This document shows positions 31,427-40,548 of a stretch of 64,000 nt of DNA, piece after piece. Origin of the DNA: Uliginosibacterium flavum (lineage in GTDB: Bacteria > Pseudomonadota > Gammaproteobacteria > Burkholderiales > Rhodocyclaceae); contig NZ_JBEWZI010000020.1 in the NCBI RefSeq assembly GCF_040566545.1, positions 7,176 through 71,175 on the forward strand, given 5' to 3'. The notes beneath the pieces were generated by a model. That model did no database searches, was not told the DNA's origin, and was given only the letters and a program-made list of their open reading frames with translations. The position numbers were made by a program, and so were the translations under genes. Positions within the stretch are counted from its first letter, which is position 1. Every line of letters begins with the position of its first letter.

Positions 31427-31989
31427 TGCGGGACGCTCTGCGACTTGATGCCGCAGGCTGGATCGAAGGGGCACGCCGTGTGCCCTCTCCCAATTGTGAT
31501 GCGCGCCCGCAGGGCGAGGCGCCGCAACTGCTGGTCATTCATGCCATCAGCTTGCCGCCGGATCAGTTTGGCGGTCCCGGCGTCGAGCAGCTTTTTACCA
31601 ATAGGCTGGATCCCGAACAGCATCCGTATTACGCGCAGATCCAGCATCTTCGGGTTTCTGCGCATTTCTTCATCCGGCGTGACGGCGAACTTGTCCAGTT
31701 CGTTGCCGTAAACGATCGTGCCTGGCATGCGGGGGTTTCGAGTTGGCAGGGTCGCGAGCGCTGCAATGATTTTTCCATCGGGATTGAGCTGGAAGGCTGC
31801 GATACCGCGCCCTTCGAGACCGCGCAGTACCTTCAGTTGGCGAGCCTGGTACGAGGTCTGCGGGTGGATTTTCCTTTGTGCGAAATTCTCGGACATAGTG
31901 ACATTGCGCCCGGACGCAAGACGGATCCCGGCCCGTTTTTCGATTGGTTTCGGCTACATTCTTTGCTCGCAGAGGCTCCGGCCGCTTGA
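31426..31989 (+). CDS. ampD: 1,6-anhydro-N-acetylmuramoyl-L-alanine amidase
   Basis: A 187-residue cytoplasmic zinc amidase. Zinc ligands are in VIHAISLPP, DRAWHAGVS and ILGHSDIAPGRKTDPG; the SIGIELEG strand supplies the conserved Glu. AmpD cleaves the peptide from anhydro-muropeptides in cell-wall recycling and thereby keeps beta-lactamase regulators off. The ATG at 31426 overlaps the last base of the pilR stop, so it is translationally coupled to pilSR. Confidence 0.92.
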   Translation: MRDALRLDAAGWIEGARRVPSPNCDARPQGEAPQLLVIHAISLPPDQFGGPGVEQLFTNRLDPEQHPYYAQIQHLRVSAHFFIRRDGELVQFVAVNDRAWHAGVSSWQGRERCNDFSIGIELEGCDTAPFETAQYLQLASLVRGLRVDFPLCEILGHSDIAPGRKTDPGPFFDWFRLHSLLAEAPAA

Positions 31990-32656
31990 GGTTTTTCTAC
32001 TGTACTTAGTCTGAATCGCGGTTTGGACGACTATATCTAGTGCTTTTCTTGCGAAGTCCGTTCAAATTATTTTGCACTGCAAGGTGTGAATTTCGCATCA
32101 GGCGATGAAATTTCCGACAAACGATTTTCATGTATGAAATCCTCTGTCTGAGCTACGGTGGTCCTTGCAGAGCTTTTGTTGGTGCGGGTTAAAGGGCGTT
32201 TTTACGGCAAGATTGTTTTTTCATCTGACATATTATTGTTGTGCAGATGAAATCAACATGTAAAAAAATCTTGATTCATTTGCTGTTTTGGCTTAAACGG
32301 TATTTAGTGCTTATGCATTTGAAAGCGAACTGAATCCGGTGTCCTGCGAACATTTGCCCCGCGTCCCAAATTTCAGCCCTGTCGTCTCCCGGCGATTCGT
32401 GCAGGGAGAGCCTATTGCTCTTCTGCGCTTTCAAGCCACCTCGTTTTTTTGTGAGCCCGTTTTACGTGCTCGCCATGCGCTCCGTCATTCTTTCGGTAAG
32501 CGCATCTCCATCCCATTTCCTGCCACGCATTTTTGTGCGCAAGGCGGTTTCAAGACGCCGCGTTATCGCGCGGCTTTACACCATTCGACCGGAGTATGGC
32601 GGAAGGTGCGTATGTGTAGTGTCCAACCTGAGCGGTGCTAATAAGGAGGTGTGAAG
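31990..32656. other. 667-base AT-rich leader before the histone-like gene
   Basis: No convincing gene. The stretch is clearly more AT-rich than the surroundings between about 32000 and 32330, with runs of T and A (32210-32280) and a hairpin catctg...cagatg (about 32221-32250). A 100-codon frame from 32339 lacks a ribosome site and family resemblance. The region probably carries the promoter and a long untranslated leader of the histone-like gene; AAGGAGG at 32643-32649 sets its start. Confidence 0.5.
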
Positions 32657-33700
32657 ATGGCAACAGATAAAAAACCCGCAGCAAAGAAAGCTGCACCCAA
32701 GGCTGCAGCCAAGCCGGTAGTGAAAAAAGCAGCTCCGGCCAAAGCCGTAGCCAAGCCTGCAGTGAAAAAAGCAGCACCGAAGGTTGCGGCCAAACCTGCC
32801 GCCAAGCCGGCGGCAAAGAAGGCTGCTCCGGCTAAAGCCGTCGCCAAGCCTGCCGTGAAGAAAGCTGCACTAAAGGCTGCGGCTAAACCTGCCGCCAAGC
32901 CCGCGGCGAAGAAGGCTGCTCCAGCAAAAGTTGCGGCCAAACCCGCAGTGAAGAAAGTAGCTCCGAAGGCTGCCGCCAAACCCGCGGCCAAGCCAGCAGC
33001 GAAGAAGGCTGCTCCAGCAAAAGCTGCGGCCAAGCCCGCAGTGAAGAAAGCGGCTCCGAAGGCTGCCGCTAAACCCGCGGCCAAGCCAGCAGCGAAGAAG
33101 GCTGCTCCAGCAAAAGCTGCCGCCAAGCCCGCAGTGAAGAAAGCGGCTCCGAAGGCTGCCGCCAAACCCGCGGCCAAGCCAGCAGCGAAGAAGGCTGCTC
33201 CAGCCAAAGCTGCAGCCAAGCCCGCAGCGAAGAAAGCGGCTCCGAAAGCTGCCGCCAAACCTGCTGCTAAGCCAGCAGCAAAGAAGGCTGTCCCAGCCAA
33301 AGCTGCAGCCAAGCCCGCAGCGAAGAAAGTAGCGCCGAAGGCTGCGGCTAAACCCGCGGCCAAGCCGGCGGCGAAGAAGGCTGCTCCGGCGAAAGCTGTC
33401 GCCAAGCCAGTAGCGAAAAAAGTAGCTCCGAAGGCTGTGCCCAAGGCTGCCGCCAAGCCTGCTGCTCCGACTAAAGTCGCAGCCAAGCCTGTAGTAAAGA
33501 AGGTGGCCCCAAAAGCTGCTGTGACCAAGCCGGCGGCTCCTGCTGCAGCACCAGCAGCCAAGCCTGTCGCTGCGGCTGAAGCGCCCAAGGAGCCTGAGCC
33601 TGCCCCCAAACCGGTTCCGTCCACCTCCGCAACGCCTGGCATCAAATCCTCGCTGAATCCGCGAGCGGGCTGGCCGTTTCCGAACGGTGGCCGTCCTTGA
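32657..33700 (+). CDS. Histone H1-like Ala/Lys-rich DNA-binding protein
   Basis: A 347-residue protein of extreme composition: about 300 residues are tandem variants of KPAAKKAAPKAA / KAAPAKAAAKPAVKKAAP units, like the C-terminal domain of eukaryotic H1 and the AlgP/HctB group of bacterial H1-like proteins. The last 50 residues change to EAPKEPEPAPKPVPSTSATP and a conserved-looking end GIKSSLNPRAGWPFPNGGRP. It should bind DNA electrostatically and compact the nucleoid. AAGGAGG lies 7 bases before the ATG. Repeats at DNA level make length variation between strains likely. Confidence 0.85.
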   Translation: MATDKKPAAKKAAPKAAAKPVVKKAAPAKAVAKPAVKKAAPKVAAKPAAKPAAKKAAPAKAVAKPAVKKAALKAAAKPAAKPAAKKAAPAKVAAKPAVKKVAPKAAAKPAAKPAAKKAAPAKAAAKPAVKKAAPKAAAKPAAKPAAKKAAPAKAAAKPAVKKAAPKAAAKPAAKPAAKKAAPAKAAAKPAAKKAAPKAAAKPAAKPAAKKAVPAKAAAKPAAKKVAPKAAAKPAAKPAAKKAAPAKAVAKPVAKKVAPKAVPKAAAKPAAPTKVAAKPVVKKVAPKAAVTKPAAPAAAPAAKPVAAAEAPKEPEPAPKPVPSTSATPGIKSSLNPRAGWPFPNGGRP

Positions 33701-33717
33701 TGTAATGGGCTTGTAGT

Positions 33718-33750
33718 AAGCCGGGATGTGCAAGCATTCCGGCTTTTTTA
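33718..33750 (+). terminator. Rho-independent terminator of the histone-like gene
   Basis: Stem aagccgggatg / cattccggctt (one G-T pair) with TTTTTT on the plus strand, 17 bases after the stop. Confidence 0.85.
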
Positions 33751-33835
33751 TTTACAAGTGCGCAAAGTCAGTCCTGATGCGGCTCTTGGGTGTATGCATT
33801 TGGAATGTTCGCGCCCTGTATGGGTTTGCGGCGGA

Positions 33836-33864
33836 TTGACAAAGTGCATTGAAATCAATAAACT
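33836..33864 (+). promoter_or_regulatory. Predicted sigma70 promoter of the transglycosylase gene
   Basis: TTGACA (33836-33841), 17-base spacer, TAAACT (33859-33864). It would give a leader of about 300 bases before the ATG at 34171. No gene is seen in the 420-base gap 33751-34170. Confidence 0.5.
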
Positions 33865-34170
33865 GCAGTTCATCTTATTGTTTTACGAGAAAACTGCTTA
33901 TATCCAATAGGCATTGCGTGTGGTCTGTTTGATGCACCTCGTTACGAATACATGCCCGGATAATTCAATCAAGGCGCAGAGGTTTTATTTCTGTGCCGCA
34001 GCACAAGCAGCAAGCCCCCTGGTTGCGGGGTGAGCAGTGCAAACCTGATGGCGCTTCCCATACGTGAAGAGTTAGCCGTCGAAAATTCGAGTCGAACTTT
34101 GCCTGAGCGCATACCTTTAATCGGGTTGCGTGTCTGTGTGTGTGCGGGTTTTGCCGGAATGGAGGATTAC

Positions 34171-34920
34171 ATGACCCATATCGTTCGCGTTTCACGCTTC
34201 ACTCAGCATTTGCTGACCTTCGTCCTGTATTTTGCTCACGGCAGTTTCGTAATGCTTGGGGTGATGGTCATTGGTCTGGTTGGTTATCAACTCACCCAGT
34301 TCGGATCTGAAGGCCTTAATCCACGTGCAATGTTCGGTTATCGGCCGGTTGTGCTTGAAAGCGGGGCCGCTGCAATTGAGCTGGTCGATGCTGTATACGC
34401 CGAATCATCGGCTGAGCAAGCTGGTTTGCCTGAGGGGCTTGGCCGCGTTTCTGCTGCCATTGCCAAGCGCCACCGTGTTTCCTCGGTCGTGGTCGAGTCT
34501 CTTGTGAAGGCTGCACAGCGCGAAGCTCAGGAGAACGGCATTGATCCTCTGTTGGTTCTTGCGGTAATTACCGTTGAATCGGGTTTCAATCCATTTTCTG
34601 AAAGTGTATTAGGCGCGCAAGGCTTGATGCAGATTATCCCGAAATACCACGGAGATAAAATTGCGGCGGATAAGGGTGTAGCGGCGCTGTTTGATCCGGC
34701 AGAAAACATCCGGGTTGGAACGCTTATTCTGAAGGCGTATCAGCGCAGCACGGGTAGTGTTGAAGCTGCATTGCAACTGTATGGTGGAGCGAGTAGCGAT
34801 TCAGATATGGCGTATTCCGCCAAAGTTTTGCAGGAGCTTGATCGTCTGCGGCAGGTTGCAGGCTTGCCTGTTGCCGCCCGTACAGCTGTGCGTGCCAAAG
34901 CCGGTTCTGGCGAAAGCTGA
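34171..34920 (+). CDS. Membrane-anchored lytic transglycosylase (SLT domain)
   Basis: A 249-residue protein with an N-terminal membrane helix (GSFVMLGVMVIGLVGYQL) and a C-terminal SLT domain: catalytic Glu in VITVESGFNPFSESV, then GAQGLMQIIPKYHG and NIRVGTLILKAY. The domain cleaves the MurNAc-GlcNAc bond to give 1,6-anhydro ends. The last motif stretch is degenerate (LQLYGGASSDSDMAYSAKVL in place of the usual AYNAG). GGAGGA lies 5 bases before the ATG at 34171. Products of this enzyme feed the AmpD step encoded 3 kb upstream. Confidence 0.82.
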   Translation: MTHIVRVSRFTQHLLTFVLYFAHGSFVMLGVMVIGLVGYQLTQFGSEGLNPRAMFGYRPVVLESGAAAIELVDAVYAESSAEQAGLPEGLGRVSAAIAKRHRVSSVVVESLVKAAQREAQENGIDPLLVLAVITVESGFNPFSESVLGAQGLMQIIPKYHGDKIAADKGVAALFDPAENIRVGTLILKAYQRSTGSVEAALQLYGGASSDSDMAYSAKVLQELDRLRQVAGLPVAARTAVRAKAGSGES

Positions 34921-34927
34921 GTGTTGA

Positions 34928-36097
34928 TCACATGATCGAGCGCATGCGTTGAAGCGCTTCCTCGATACGCGTCAGGTCTGCAGTATAGGCAATACGTAAG
35001 TGTTCTTCTGCGCGATGCGCGCCAAAATCCAGCCCCGGCGTCGTTGCGACGCCCGCGTCTTCAAGCAGGCGGTGAGCCAGCGTCATGCTGCTACGGCATA
35101 TGCCGGACACTCTGGCGTATATGTAAAATGCCCCGGCAGGCTCTGTGTCAACATGCAGGCCAAGGCCGCGTATTCCTTGTAACAACGCCGTTCGCCGTGC
35201 GGCAAAGATGCTGCGCCGCGCCTCCAGAAGAGTAAGAGTTTCAGTTGAGAAAGCGGCCAGTGCAGCATGCTGGGCCGGGCTTGATGCGGCGATGAAGAGG
35301 TGTTGGGCAAGCATTTCGATTGGCCGCGTATAGCCTTCCGGCACCACCAGCCAGCCAAGGCGCCAACCGGTCATGCCGAAGTATTTCGAGAAGCTGTTGA
35401 CCACAAAGACGTCATCGCGACGGCTCAGGATCGTTTCTGCCGGCTGTTCGTAGACTAGTCCCTGATAAATCTCGTCCACAATCAGGCTTCCTGTACGCGC
35501 AGCGACCAGATCAGCAAGCTGATCCAGTACCGATTTGTCGATGACCGTGCCTGTCGGATTCGACGGGCTGGCAACCAGCAAGCCGCGTGTGCGTGCAGAC
35601 CAGGCCGCCGCTACCTGCTCCAGGCCTGGTTGGTAGTTGCTGAGAGCATCTACTGGCAAGGCCTGTACGACACCATTGAAGGCTTGGATGAACTGCCGGT
35701 TGCAGGGGTAGCCAGGATCGGTCAGCAGCCATTCATCACCAGGGTTGGTGAGTGCGGCAACTGCCAGCAGAAGAGCCCCGGAAGCTCCTGCGGTGATCAC
35801 GATTCGCTCTGCAGGAACTCTGGCAGCAAAACGGCTGGCATAGAAATTCGATACCGCTTCGCGCAGGGCGGGCAGGCCTAGTGCCGGGGTGTAGCGCACT
35901 TGTCCATTTGCCAGAAAATGCTGCCCGGCTTCAATGATGGCGGGCGGTGTTGGAAAATCAGGCTCCCCCACTTCCATGTGAATGATGTCGCGCCCTTGTG
36001 CTTGCAGCGTCTGTGCGCGTGCAAGCAGCTCCATGACGTGAAAGGGCGGGATGTCGTGCAGGCGCGATGCGAGGCGGTCAGGGGGGCGGGAGTTCAT
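34928..36097 (-). CDS. PLP-dependent aminotransferase, class I/II
   Basis: A 389-residue fold-type I aminotransferase. Seen: MEVGEPDFPTPPAI, RYTPALGLPALREAV, the aromatic-stacking region TAGASGALLLA, ASPSNPTGT (Asn), IVDEIYQGLVY (Asp/Tyr) and the PLP lysine in NSFSKYFGMTGWRLGW; the carboxylate-binding Arg is in LRIAYT. It transfers amino groups between an amino acid and a keto acid in the cytoplasm; substrate not determinable. It is convergent with the transglycosylase gene, 7 bases apart, and divergent from maeB. Confidence 0.85.
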   Translation of the reverse strand: MNSRPPDRLASRLHDIPPFHVMELLARAQTLQAQGRDIIHMEVGEPDFPTPPAIIEAGQHFLANGQVRYTPALGLPALREAVSNFYASRFAARVPAERIVITAGASGALLLAVAALTNPGDEWLLTDPGYPCNRQFIQAFNGVVQALPVDALSNYQPGLEQVAAAWSARTRGLLVASPSNPTGTVIDKSVLDQLADLVAARTGSLIVDEIYQGLVYEQPAETILSRRDDVFVVNSFSKYFGMTGWRLGWLVVPEGYTRPIEMLAQHLFIAASSPAQHAALAAFSTETLTLLEARRSIFAARRTALLQGIRGLGLHVDTEPAGAFYIYARVSGICRSSMTLAHRLLEDAGVATTPGLDFGAHRAEEHLRIAYTADLTRIEEALQRMRSIM

Positions 36098-36278
36098 GAC
36101 TCAAGGGCGTGAGGAATAGGGTCAGTATTCAGCATACGTCAAATGCCCGAATGGATGGTCTTTCCGGGCTATTCCTTGGTGGCTTTGTATACCGCCTCAC
36201 CTCTAAAATAAAGAGGTAAACCAACTACAACAATTTCGCGGGCAAGCTGTCTGTGACCCCGTAAGAGAGAGGCTTCCG

Positions 36279-38564
36279 ATGGATGAAGGAATTCGCGCTG
36301 CTGCACTGGAATATCACGCACTGCCTCGGCCAGGAAAAATTTCCGTAGAGCCAACTAAGGCGCTTACCAATCAACGTGACCTGTCGCTGGCTTATTCGCC
36401 TGGTGTTGCCGCTGCGTGCGATGCAATTGTGGCCGACCCGGCCACTGTCAGTTTGTATACCTCGCGTGCCAATTTGATCGGGGTGGTCACCAATGGCACC
36501 GCGGTGCTTGGGTTGGGGCCTATCGGCCCGCTGGCGGCCAAGCCTGTGATGGAGGGCAAGGCGGTCTTGTTCAAGAAGTTTGCGGGTATCGATGTATTCG
36601 ACATCGAAATCAATGAGCTCGACCCAGACAAGCTCGTTGACATCATCGCCTCGCTTGAACCGACTTTTGGCGGTATCAATCTCGAAGATATCAAGGCGCC
36701 CGAGTGTTTTTATGTTGAGCGAAAATTACGCGAGCGCATGAAAATACCGGTCTTCCATGATGACCAGCACGGTACGGCAATTGTTGTCGGTGCAGCAGTG
36801 CTGAATGCTTTGCATCTGCTGGGCAAACCGCTGGATCAGATCAAACTGGTGACCTCAGGGGCCGGTGCTGCGGCGTTGGCCTGCCTGGAGCTGCTGGTGA
36901 TGCTCGGAATACCCGTCAAGAATATCTGGGTGACGGATATCAAGGGCGTGGTGTACGAGGGCCGGACTGAGGAGATGGATCCGATCAAGGCGCAGTTTGC
37001 CAAGCCGACGGAAGCGCGCAGTCTGCGCGAGGTTATTGAAGGGGCTGACGTCTTTCTGGGTCTTTCGGCGGCAGGTGTGTTGAAACCCGAGATGGTTGCG
37101 AAAATGGCGGCCAATCCCTTGATTCTCGCCTTGGCCAACCCGGTGCCGGAGATCCTGCCGGATGAAGTGAAGTCCGTGCGTTCTGATGCGATCATAGCAA
37201 CCGGTCGCTCGGACTACCCTAACCAGGTGAATAACGTCCTGTGCTTTCCTTTCATCTTTCGGGGGGCGCTGGACGTTGGCGCGACCACGATCAGCGATGA
37301 AATGCAGTTGGCAGCCGTGCGTGCGATTGCGGAATTGGCCCGAGCTGAACAATCGGATGTTGTCGCGGCTGCCTATGGAGAGCAGGTCAACGGCTTTGGC
37401 CGTGAGTACATCATTCCCAAGCCTTTTGACCCACGCCTGATCGTGCGTATCGCACCCGCGGTGGCCAGAGCTGCGATGGATTCGGGCGTGGCCACGCGGC
37501 CGATCACAGATTGGGATGCGTACACGCAACAGCTGAATAATTTTGTCTGGCATTCCGGCCTGGTGATGAAACCCGTATTTGCTGCGGCCAAGCGCGAGCC
37601 GCGCCGCATCATCTTTGCCGAGGGTGAGTCTGAGCGCGTCCTGCGTGCTGTGCAGACCGTGGTGGATGAGGGGATCGCGCATCCGATCCTGATCGGCCGG
37701 CCGGATGTGATCAGTATGTATATCCAGCGTTTTGGCTTGCGGCTACGGCCCGGCGTGGATGTTGAACTGGTCAATCAGGATTCCGATCCGCGCTATCGTG
37801 AGCTGTGGACGCACTATCACGAACTCATGGAGCGGAGCGGCGTTTCCGTAGAGTACGCCCGGAGGGAAGTGCGTCGGCGTTCAACCCTGATTGGCGCTTT
37901 GATGCTTAAGTTCGGCTGGGCTGACGGCATGATCTGTGGCACCTTCGGCCTGCACCATCAGCATTTGAAATTTGTTGAAACCGTGCTGGGGCGTCGTCCT
38001 GGTGTGACTCATCTGTACGCCATGAATCTGCTGGCCTTGCCAGGTCGGACCATTGCCTTGTGTGACACGTATGTGACTTACGATCCAACGGTCGAGCAGG
38101 TTTTCGAGATGACTTGTCTGGCTGCCGAAGAACTTGCTCGTTTCGGGATTACGCCGCGCGTGGCCTTATTGTCGCATTCCAGTTTCGGTTCCGAGGATTC
38201 GCCGACTTCGCTGAAAATGCGGGAAGCCTTGCGTTTGTTGCATGCGCGCCGCCCGGATATTACCGCGGAGGGCGAGATGCATGGCGATGCCGCCTTGGAT
38301 GCTTGTATTCGAAATCATGTTTTCCCCAATGCGCGTATGCGTGAGGACGCCAATCTCCTGATTTTTCCAACTCTGGATGCTGCCAATATCGCCTTTAATC
38401 TGATCAAGACGGCTTCGGGTGATGGCATGACTGTTGGCCCCATTTTGCTCGGAACGGCGCGGCCAGTGCATATTCTTACGCCGACCGCGACGGTTCGGCG
38501 GATTGTCAATATGACCGCTCTGACGGTGGTAGATGCGGGGCAGGTGGAGCGGCAGGGCGGCTGA
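36279..38564 (+). CDS. maeB: NADP-dependent malic enzyme with phosphotransacetylase-like domain
   Basis: A 761-residue hybrid. Residues 1-430: malic enzyme with KISVEPTKAL, SLAYSPGVAAACDAI, GNLIG-type region, FHDDQHGTAIVVGAA and the nucleotide-binding TSGAGAAALACLELL. Residues 440-761: phosphate acetyl/butyryl transferase-like domain with RIIFAEGESERVLRAVQTVV and NVTHLYAMNL-type motifs; in MaeB this part is usually regulatory (acetyl-CoA inhibition) rather than catalytic. It decarboxylates malate to pyruvate with NADPH formation. A ribosome site gagagagg precedes the ATG. Single-gene unit. Confidence 0.93.
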   Translation: MDEGIRAAALEYHALPRPGKISVEPTKALTNQRDLSLAYSPGVAAACDAIVADPATVSLYTSRANLIGVVTNGTAVLGLGPIGPLAAKPVMEGKAVLFKKFAGIDVFDIEINELDPDKLVDIIASLEPTFGGINLEDIKAPECFYVERKLRERMKIPVFHDDQHGTAIVVGAAVLNALHLLGKPLDQIKLVTSGAGAAALACLELLVMLGIPVKNIWVTDIKGVVYEGRTEEMDPIKAQFAKPTEARSLREVIEGADVFLGLSAAGVLKPEMVAKMAANPLILALANPVPEILPDEVKSVRSDAIIATGRSDYPNQVNNVLCFPFIFRGALDVGATTISDEMQLAAVRAIAELARAEQSDVVAAAYGEQVNGFGREYIIPKPFDPRLIVRIAPAVARAAMDSGVATRPITDWDAYTQQLNNFVWHSGLVMKPVFAAAKREPRRIIFAEGESERVLRAVQTVVDEGIAHPILIGRPDVISMYIQRFGLRLRPGVDVELVNQDSDPRYRELWTHYHELMERSGVSVEYARREVRRRSTLIGALMLKFGWADGMICGTFGLHHQHLKFVETVLGRRPGVTHLYAMNLLALPGRTIALCDTYVTYDPTVEQVFEMTCLAAEELARFGITPRVALLSHSSFGSEDSPTSLKMREALRLLHARRPDITAEGEMHGDAALDACIRNHVFPNARMREDANLLIFPTLDAANIAFNLIKTASGDGMTVGPILLGTARPVHILTPTATVRRIVNMTALTVVDAGQVERQGG

Positions 38565-38588
38565 TTGCGCAGCGTCAGTTTGTTGCAA

Positions 38589-38618
38589 GATTTTCGGCCC
38601 GTTTGCGGGCCGAAAATC
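38589..38618. terminator. Hairpin after maeB
   Basis: Perfect stem gattttcggcccg / cgggccgaaaatc around a short loop, 24 bases after the maeB stop. T-rich on the inner side but without a clear T run after it. Confidence 0.55.
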
Positions 38619-38766
38619 CTTATACTGCCGGGGCTCGCAATCATTGCGCTGACTCGTGCAATGGATTGATGAGAAAGTGCTTCAAGAAATTCGCGTATCT
38701 ATTTAATTTTCAAGAAATATTGCTACAATTAAGATTGATTTTGTAGTTTGAAAAGGCTGGAATCCA

Positions 38767-39792
38767 ATGCGTTTTGGGCGAATTTTCAATGGTTTCATGG
38801 GGCTGGCTTTGGCTCTCTCCGTCCCCCATACGGCGCTTGCTGCTGGCAAGTCTCAGGCGAAGGCTTCTGCGAGCCATTCCCGGCAAACCAAGGCAGCTCC
38901 GGTCAAAGCGATTAAAACCGTTGGTAAGGCTCCCAAAAAAGTGGCGAGCAAGGCTAAGAAAGCCCCCAGAATCGTTGAGGCGGATTTTGATGGAGCGGGA
39001 AATCCCTTGATCCGCTCTTCTGCTTTCTACGTTCAGGATCTGAACACAGGCGAAGTGCTGCTGCAAAAAAATGCCAGTGCTCCCTTGCCGATTGCCTCGA
39101 TCACCAAGTTGATGACCTCGATGGTGGTGCTGGATGCGCACCAGAACCTCAACGAGGTGCTGGAAGTGACAGAGAGCGATATTGATCGCATCAAGAGCAC
39201 CAGTTCGCATCTGAGCGTGGGCACGCGCCTAACGCGTGAAGATTTGCTGCATCTGGCCTTGATGGCCTCCGAAAATCGCGCGGCTTCGGCGCTGGCGCGT
39301 AACTATCCGGGCGGAATGTCGGCCTTTCTGGAAGCAATGAACGTCAAGGCTCAGTTGATGGGTTTGAGTGAAACACGCTTTTACGATGGCACCGGGCTGA
39401 CCAAGAGCAATGTTTCGTCTGCACGTGATCTGGCGACCATGGTGGCCAATGCTTCGCGTTATCCGCTGATCCGTGAGTTCTCGACATCAACTGAACACAC
39501 CGCGGATTTGTCGGGCGGGCGTTCGTACACCTTTCATACGACTAATTCACTGGTGAAAAGTCCAGAATGGCAGATTGATGTGCAGAAAACCGGCTACATC
39601 AATGAGTCCGGCAAGTGTCTGGTGATGCAGGCATGGATGGGCAACAAGCCGCTGGCGATTGTGTTGCTGGATTCCTGGGGACGTTTCACTCGTCAGGCGG
39701 ACGCGAATCGTATTCGGAAATGGCTGGAGGCTTCTCTGGCGCGCCAACAACTTGCCTTGGGCAGCAAGCGGGATGTCGCATCGGTGAACTGA
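38767..39792 (+). CDS. pbpG: D-alanyl-D-alanine endopeptidase (PBP7/8 type)
   Basis: A 341-residue exported penicillin-binding protein of the S11 family. Signal peptide (FMGLALALSVPHTALA), a Lys/Ala-rich linker (30-70), then the active-site motifs SxxK in PIASITKLMTSMV, SxN in MASENRAAS and KTG in VQKTGYINESGKC. PBP7 cleaves D-Ala-mDAP cross-links in the periplasm. The C-terminal extension of DacA-type carboxypeptidases is missing, which favours PbpG. The AT-rich stretch before it (38690-38750) probably holds the promoter; a terminator follows. Confidence 0.88.
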   Translation: MRFGRIFNGFMGLALALSVPHTALAAGKSQAKASASHSRQTKAAPVKAIKTVGKAPKKVASKAKKAPRIVEADFDGAGNPLIRSSAFYVQDLNTGEVLLQKNASAPLPIASITKLMTSMVVLDAHQNLNEVLEVTESDIDRIKSTSSHLSVGTRLTREDLLHLALMASENRAASALARNYPGGMSAFLEAMNVKAQLMGLSETRFYDGTGLTKSNVSSARDLATMVANASRYPLIREFSTSTEHTADLSGGRSYTFHTTNSLVKSPEWQIDVQKTGYINESGKCLVMQAWMGNKPLAIVLLDSWGRFTRQADANRIRKWLEASLARQQLALGSKRDVASVN

Positions 39793-39813
39793 CTGTTGGT
39801 AGTCATCGACAGC

Positions 39814-39847
39814 AAAAAGGCCCTTGCGTTGTTACGCAAGGGCCTTT
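39814..39847. terminator. Bidirectional terminator
   Basis: Stem aaaggcccttgcgt / acgcaagggccttt with T runs on both sides, between convergent pbpG and dsbB. Confidence 0.85.
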
Positions 39848-39872
39848 GTATTTGGGGTGACCCGGCTTGGGC

Positions 39873-40385
39873 TCAACTGAAGCGGCGGCGTTCCGGGGTG
39901 CGGCGGAAGAGTTGCCACAAGCATACGACGGCAATCAGGCTGAAGTTGATCAGCGCCCACTGGGCAATTGACAGGCCGAGGAAGGTCCAGTCAATCTTCG
40001 AGCAGTCGCCAGCGCCTTGGAACAGCATTGGCAGTGCGTCAGACAGCGGGAAGTTGCCGATCATGTACTGCAGATCCGGGCCGCACACGGTTTCGGCGGG
40101 CGGGTTATGTTGCAGCCAGATCTGGCGCACCGACACGCTGCCGCCGGCAATGGCCGCCGCCAAGGTCAGGAAGGCGTAGAGGCGGCGCATGAACCCTTGC
40201 GCATTGGACAGGCCTGCCACCAGAGCAATCAGGCCGCAGGCGACGAAGCCATAGCGTTGCAAGATGCATAGCGGGCAGGGTTCTATACCCTTGAGGTGTT
40301 GCAGGATCAAGCCGAAAACGATCAGGCCAGTGCAGTAGGCGAAAATCGACAGGAATACGAGGCGCAGCGGGTATTTCGAATACAT
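39873..40385 (-). CDS. dsbB: Disulfide bond formation protein B
   Basis: A 170-residue inner-membrane protein with four helices. The first periplasmic loop carries the CxxC pair in CPLCILQRYGF, the second carries the partner cysteines in CGPDLQYMIG and FQGAGDC. DsbB reoxidises DsbA and passes electrons to quinone. The Arg next to the first pair (QRYGF) matches the quinone-interacting residue. Length and layout are normal. Upstream lies a strong hairpin that separates it from the Fe-S protein gene. Confidence 0.93.
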   Translation of the reverse strand: MYSKYPLRLVFLSIFAYCTGLIVFGLILQHLKGIEPCPLCILQRYGFVACGLIALVAGLSNAQGFMRRLYAFLTLAAAIAGGSVSVRQIWLQHNPPAETVCGPDLQYMIGNFPLSDALPMLFQGAGDCSKIDWTFLGLSIAQWALINFSLIAVVCLWQLFRRTPERRRFS

Positions 40386-40495
40386 GGCAGGCGGCTGGAA
40401 AAAGAATTGCGAGCCGATGTTCCGGCGGAGGCTGGATTCTAGCTTGGTTTTGAGACTGCGGGCGCTCCTTGCTCAGGGGCTGTGGCAGATACGAC

Positions 40496-40529
40496 ACGGG
40501 CTGAGGTGATATTGCACACCTCAGCCCGT
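40496..40529. terminator. Strong hairpin between the Fe-S gene and dsbB
   Basis: Perfect 13-base stem acgggctgaggtg / cacctcagcccgt around atattgca, 20 bases past the Fe-S gene stop. The T-rich tail (tctcttttg) is on the plus strand, so its use on the minus strand as a terminator is uncertain. Confidence 0.6.
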
Positions 40530-40548
40530 CTCTTTTGCGTTTCAAGCT

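Noticed and set aside
31990..32656. Possible 100-codon gene at 32339-32641
   Set aside because: No ribosome site, no recognisable protein character, and the strong ribosome site at 32643 belongs to the histone-like gene.
32638..33645. Minus-strand frame of 335 codons rich in Ala/Gly/Phe
   Set aside because: It is the exact antisense of the Lys/Ala repeats; such frames arise automatically.
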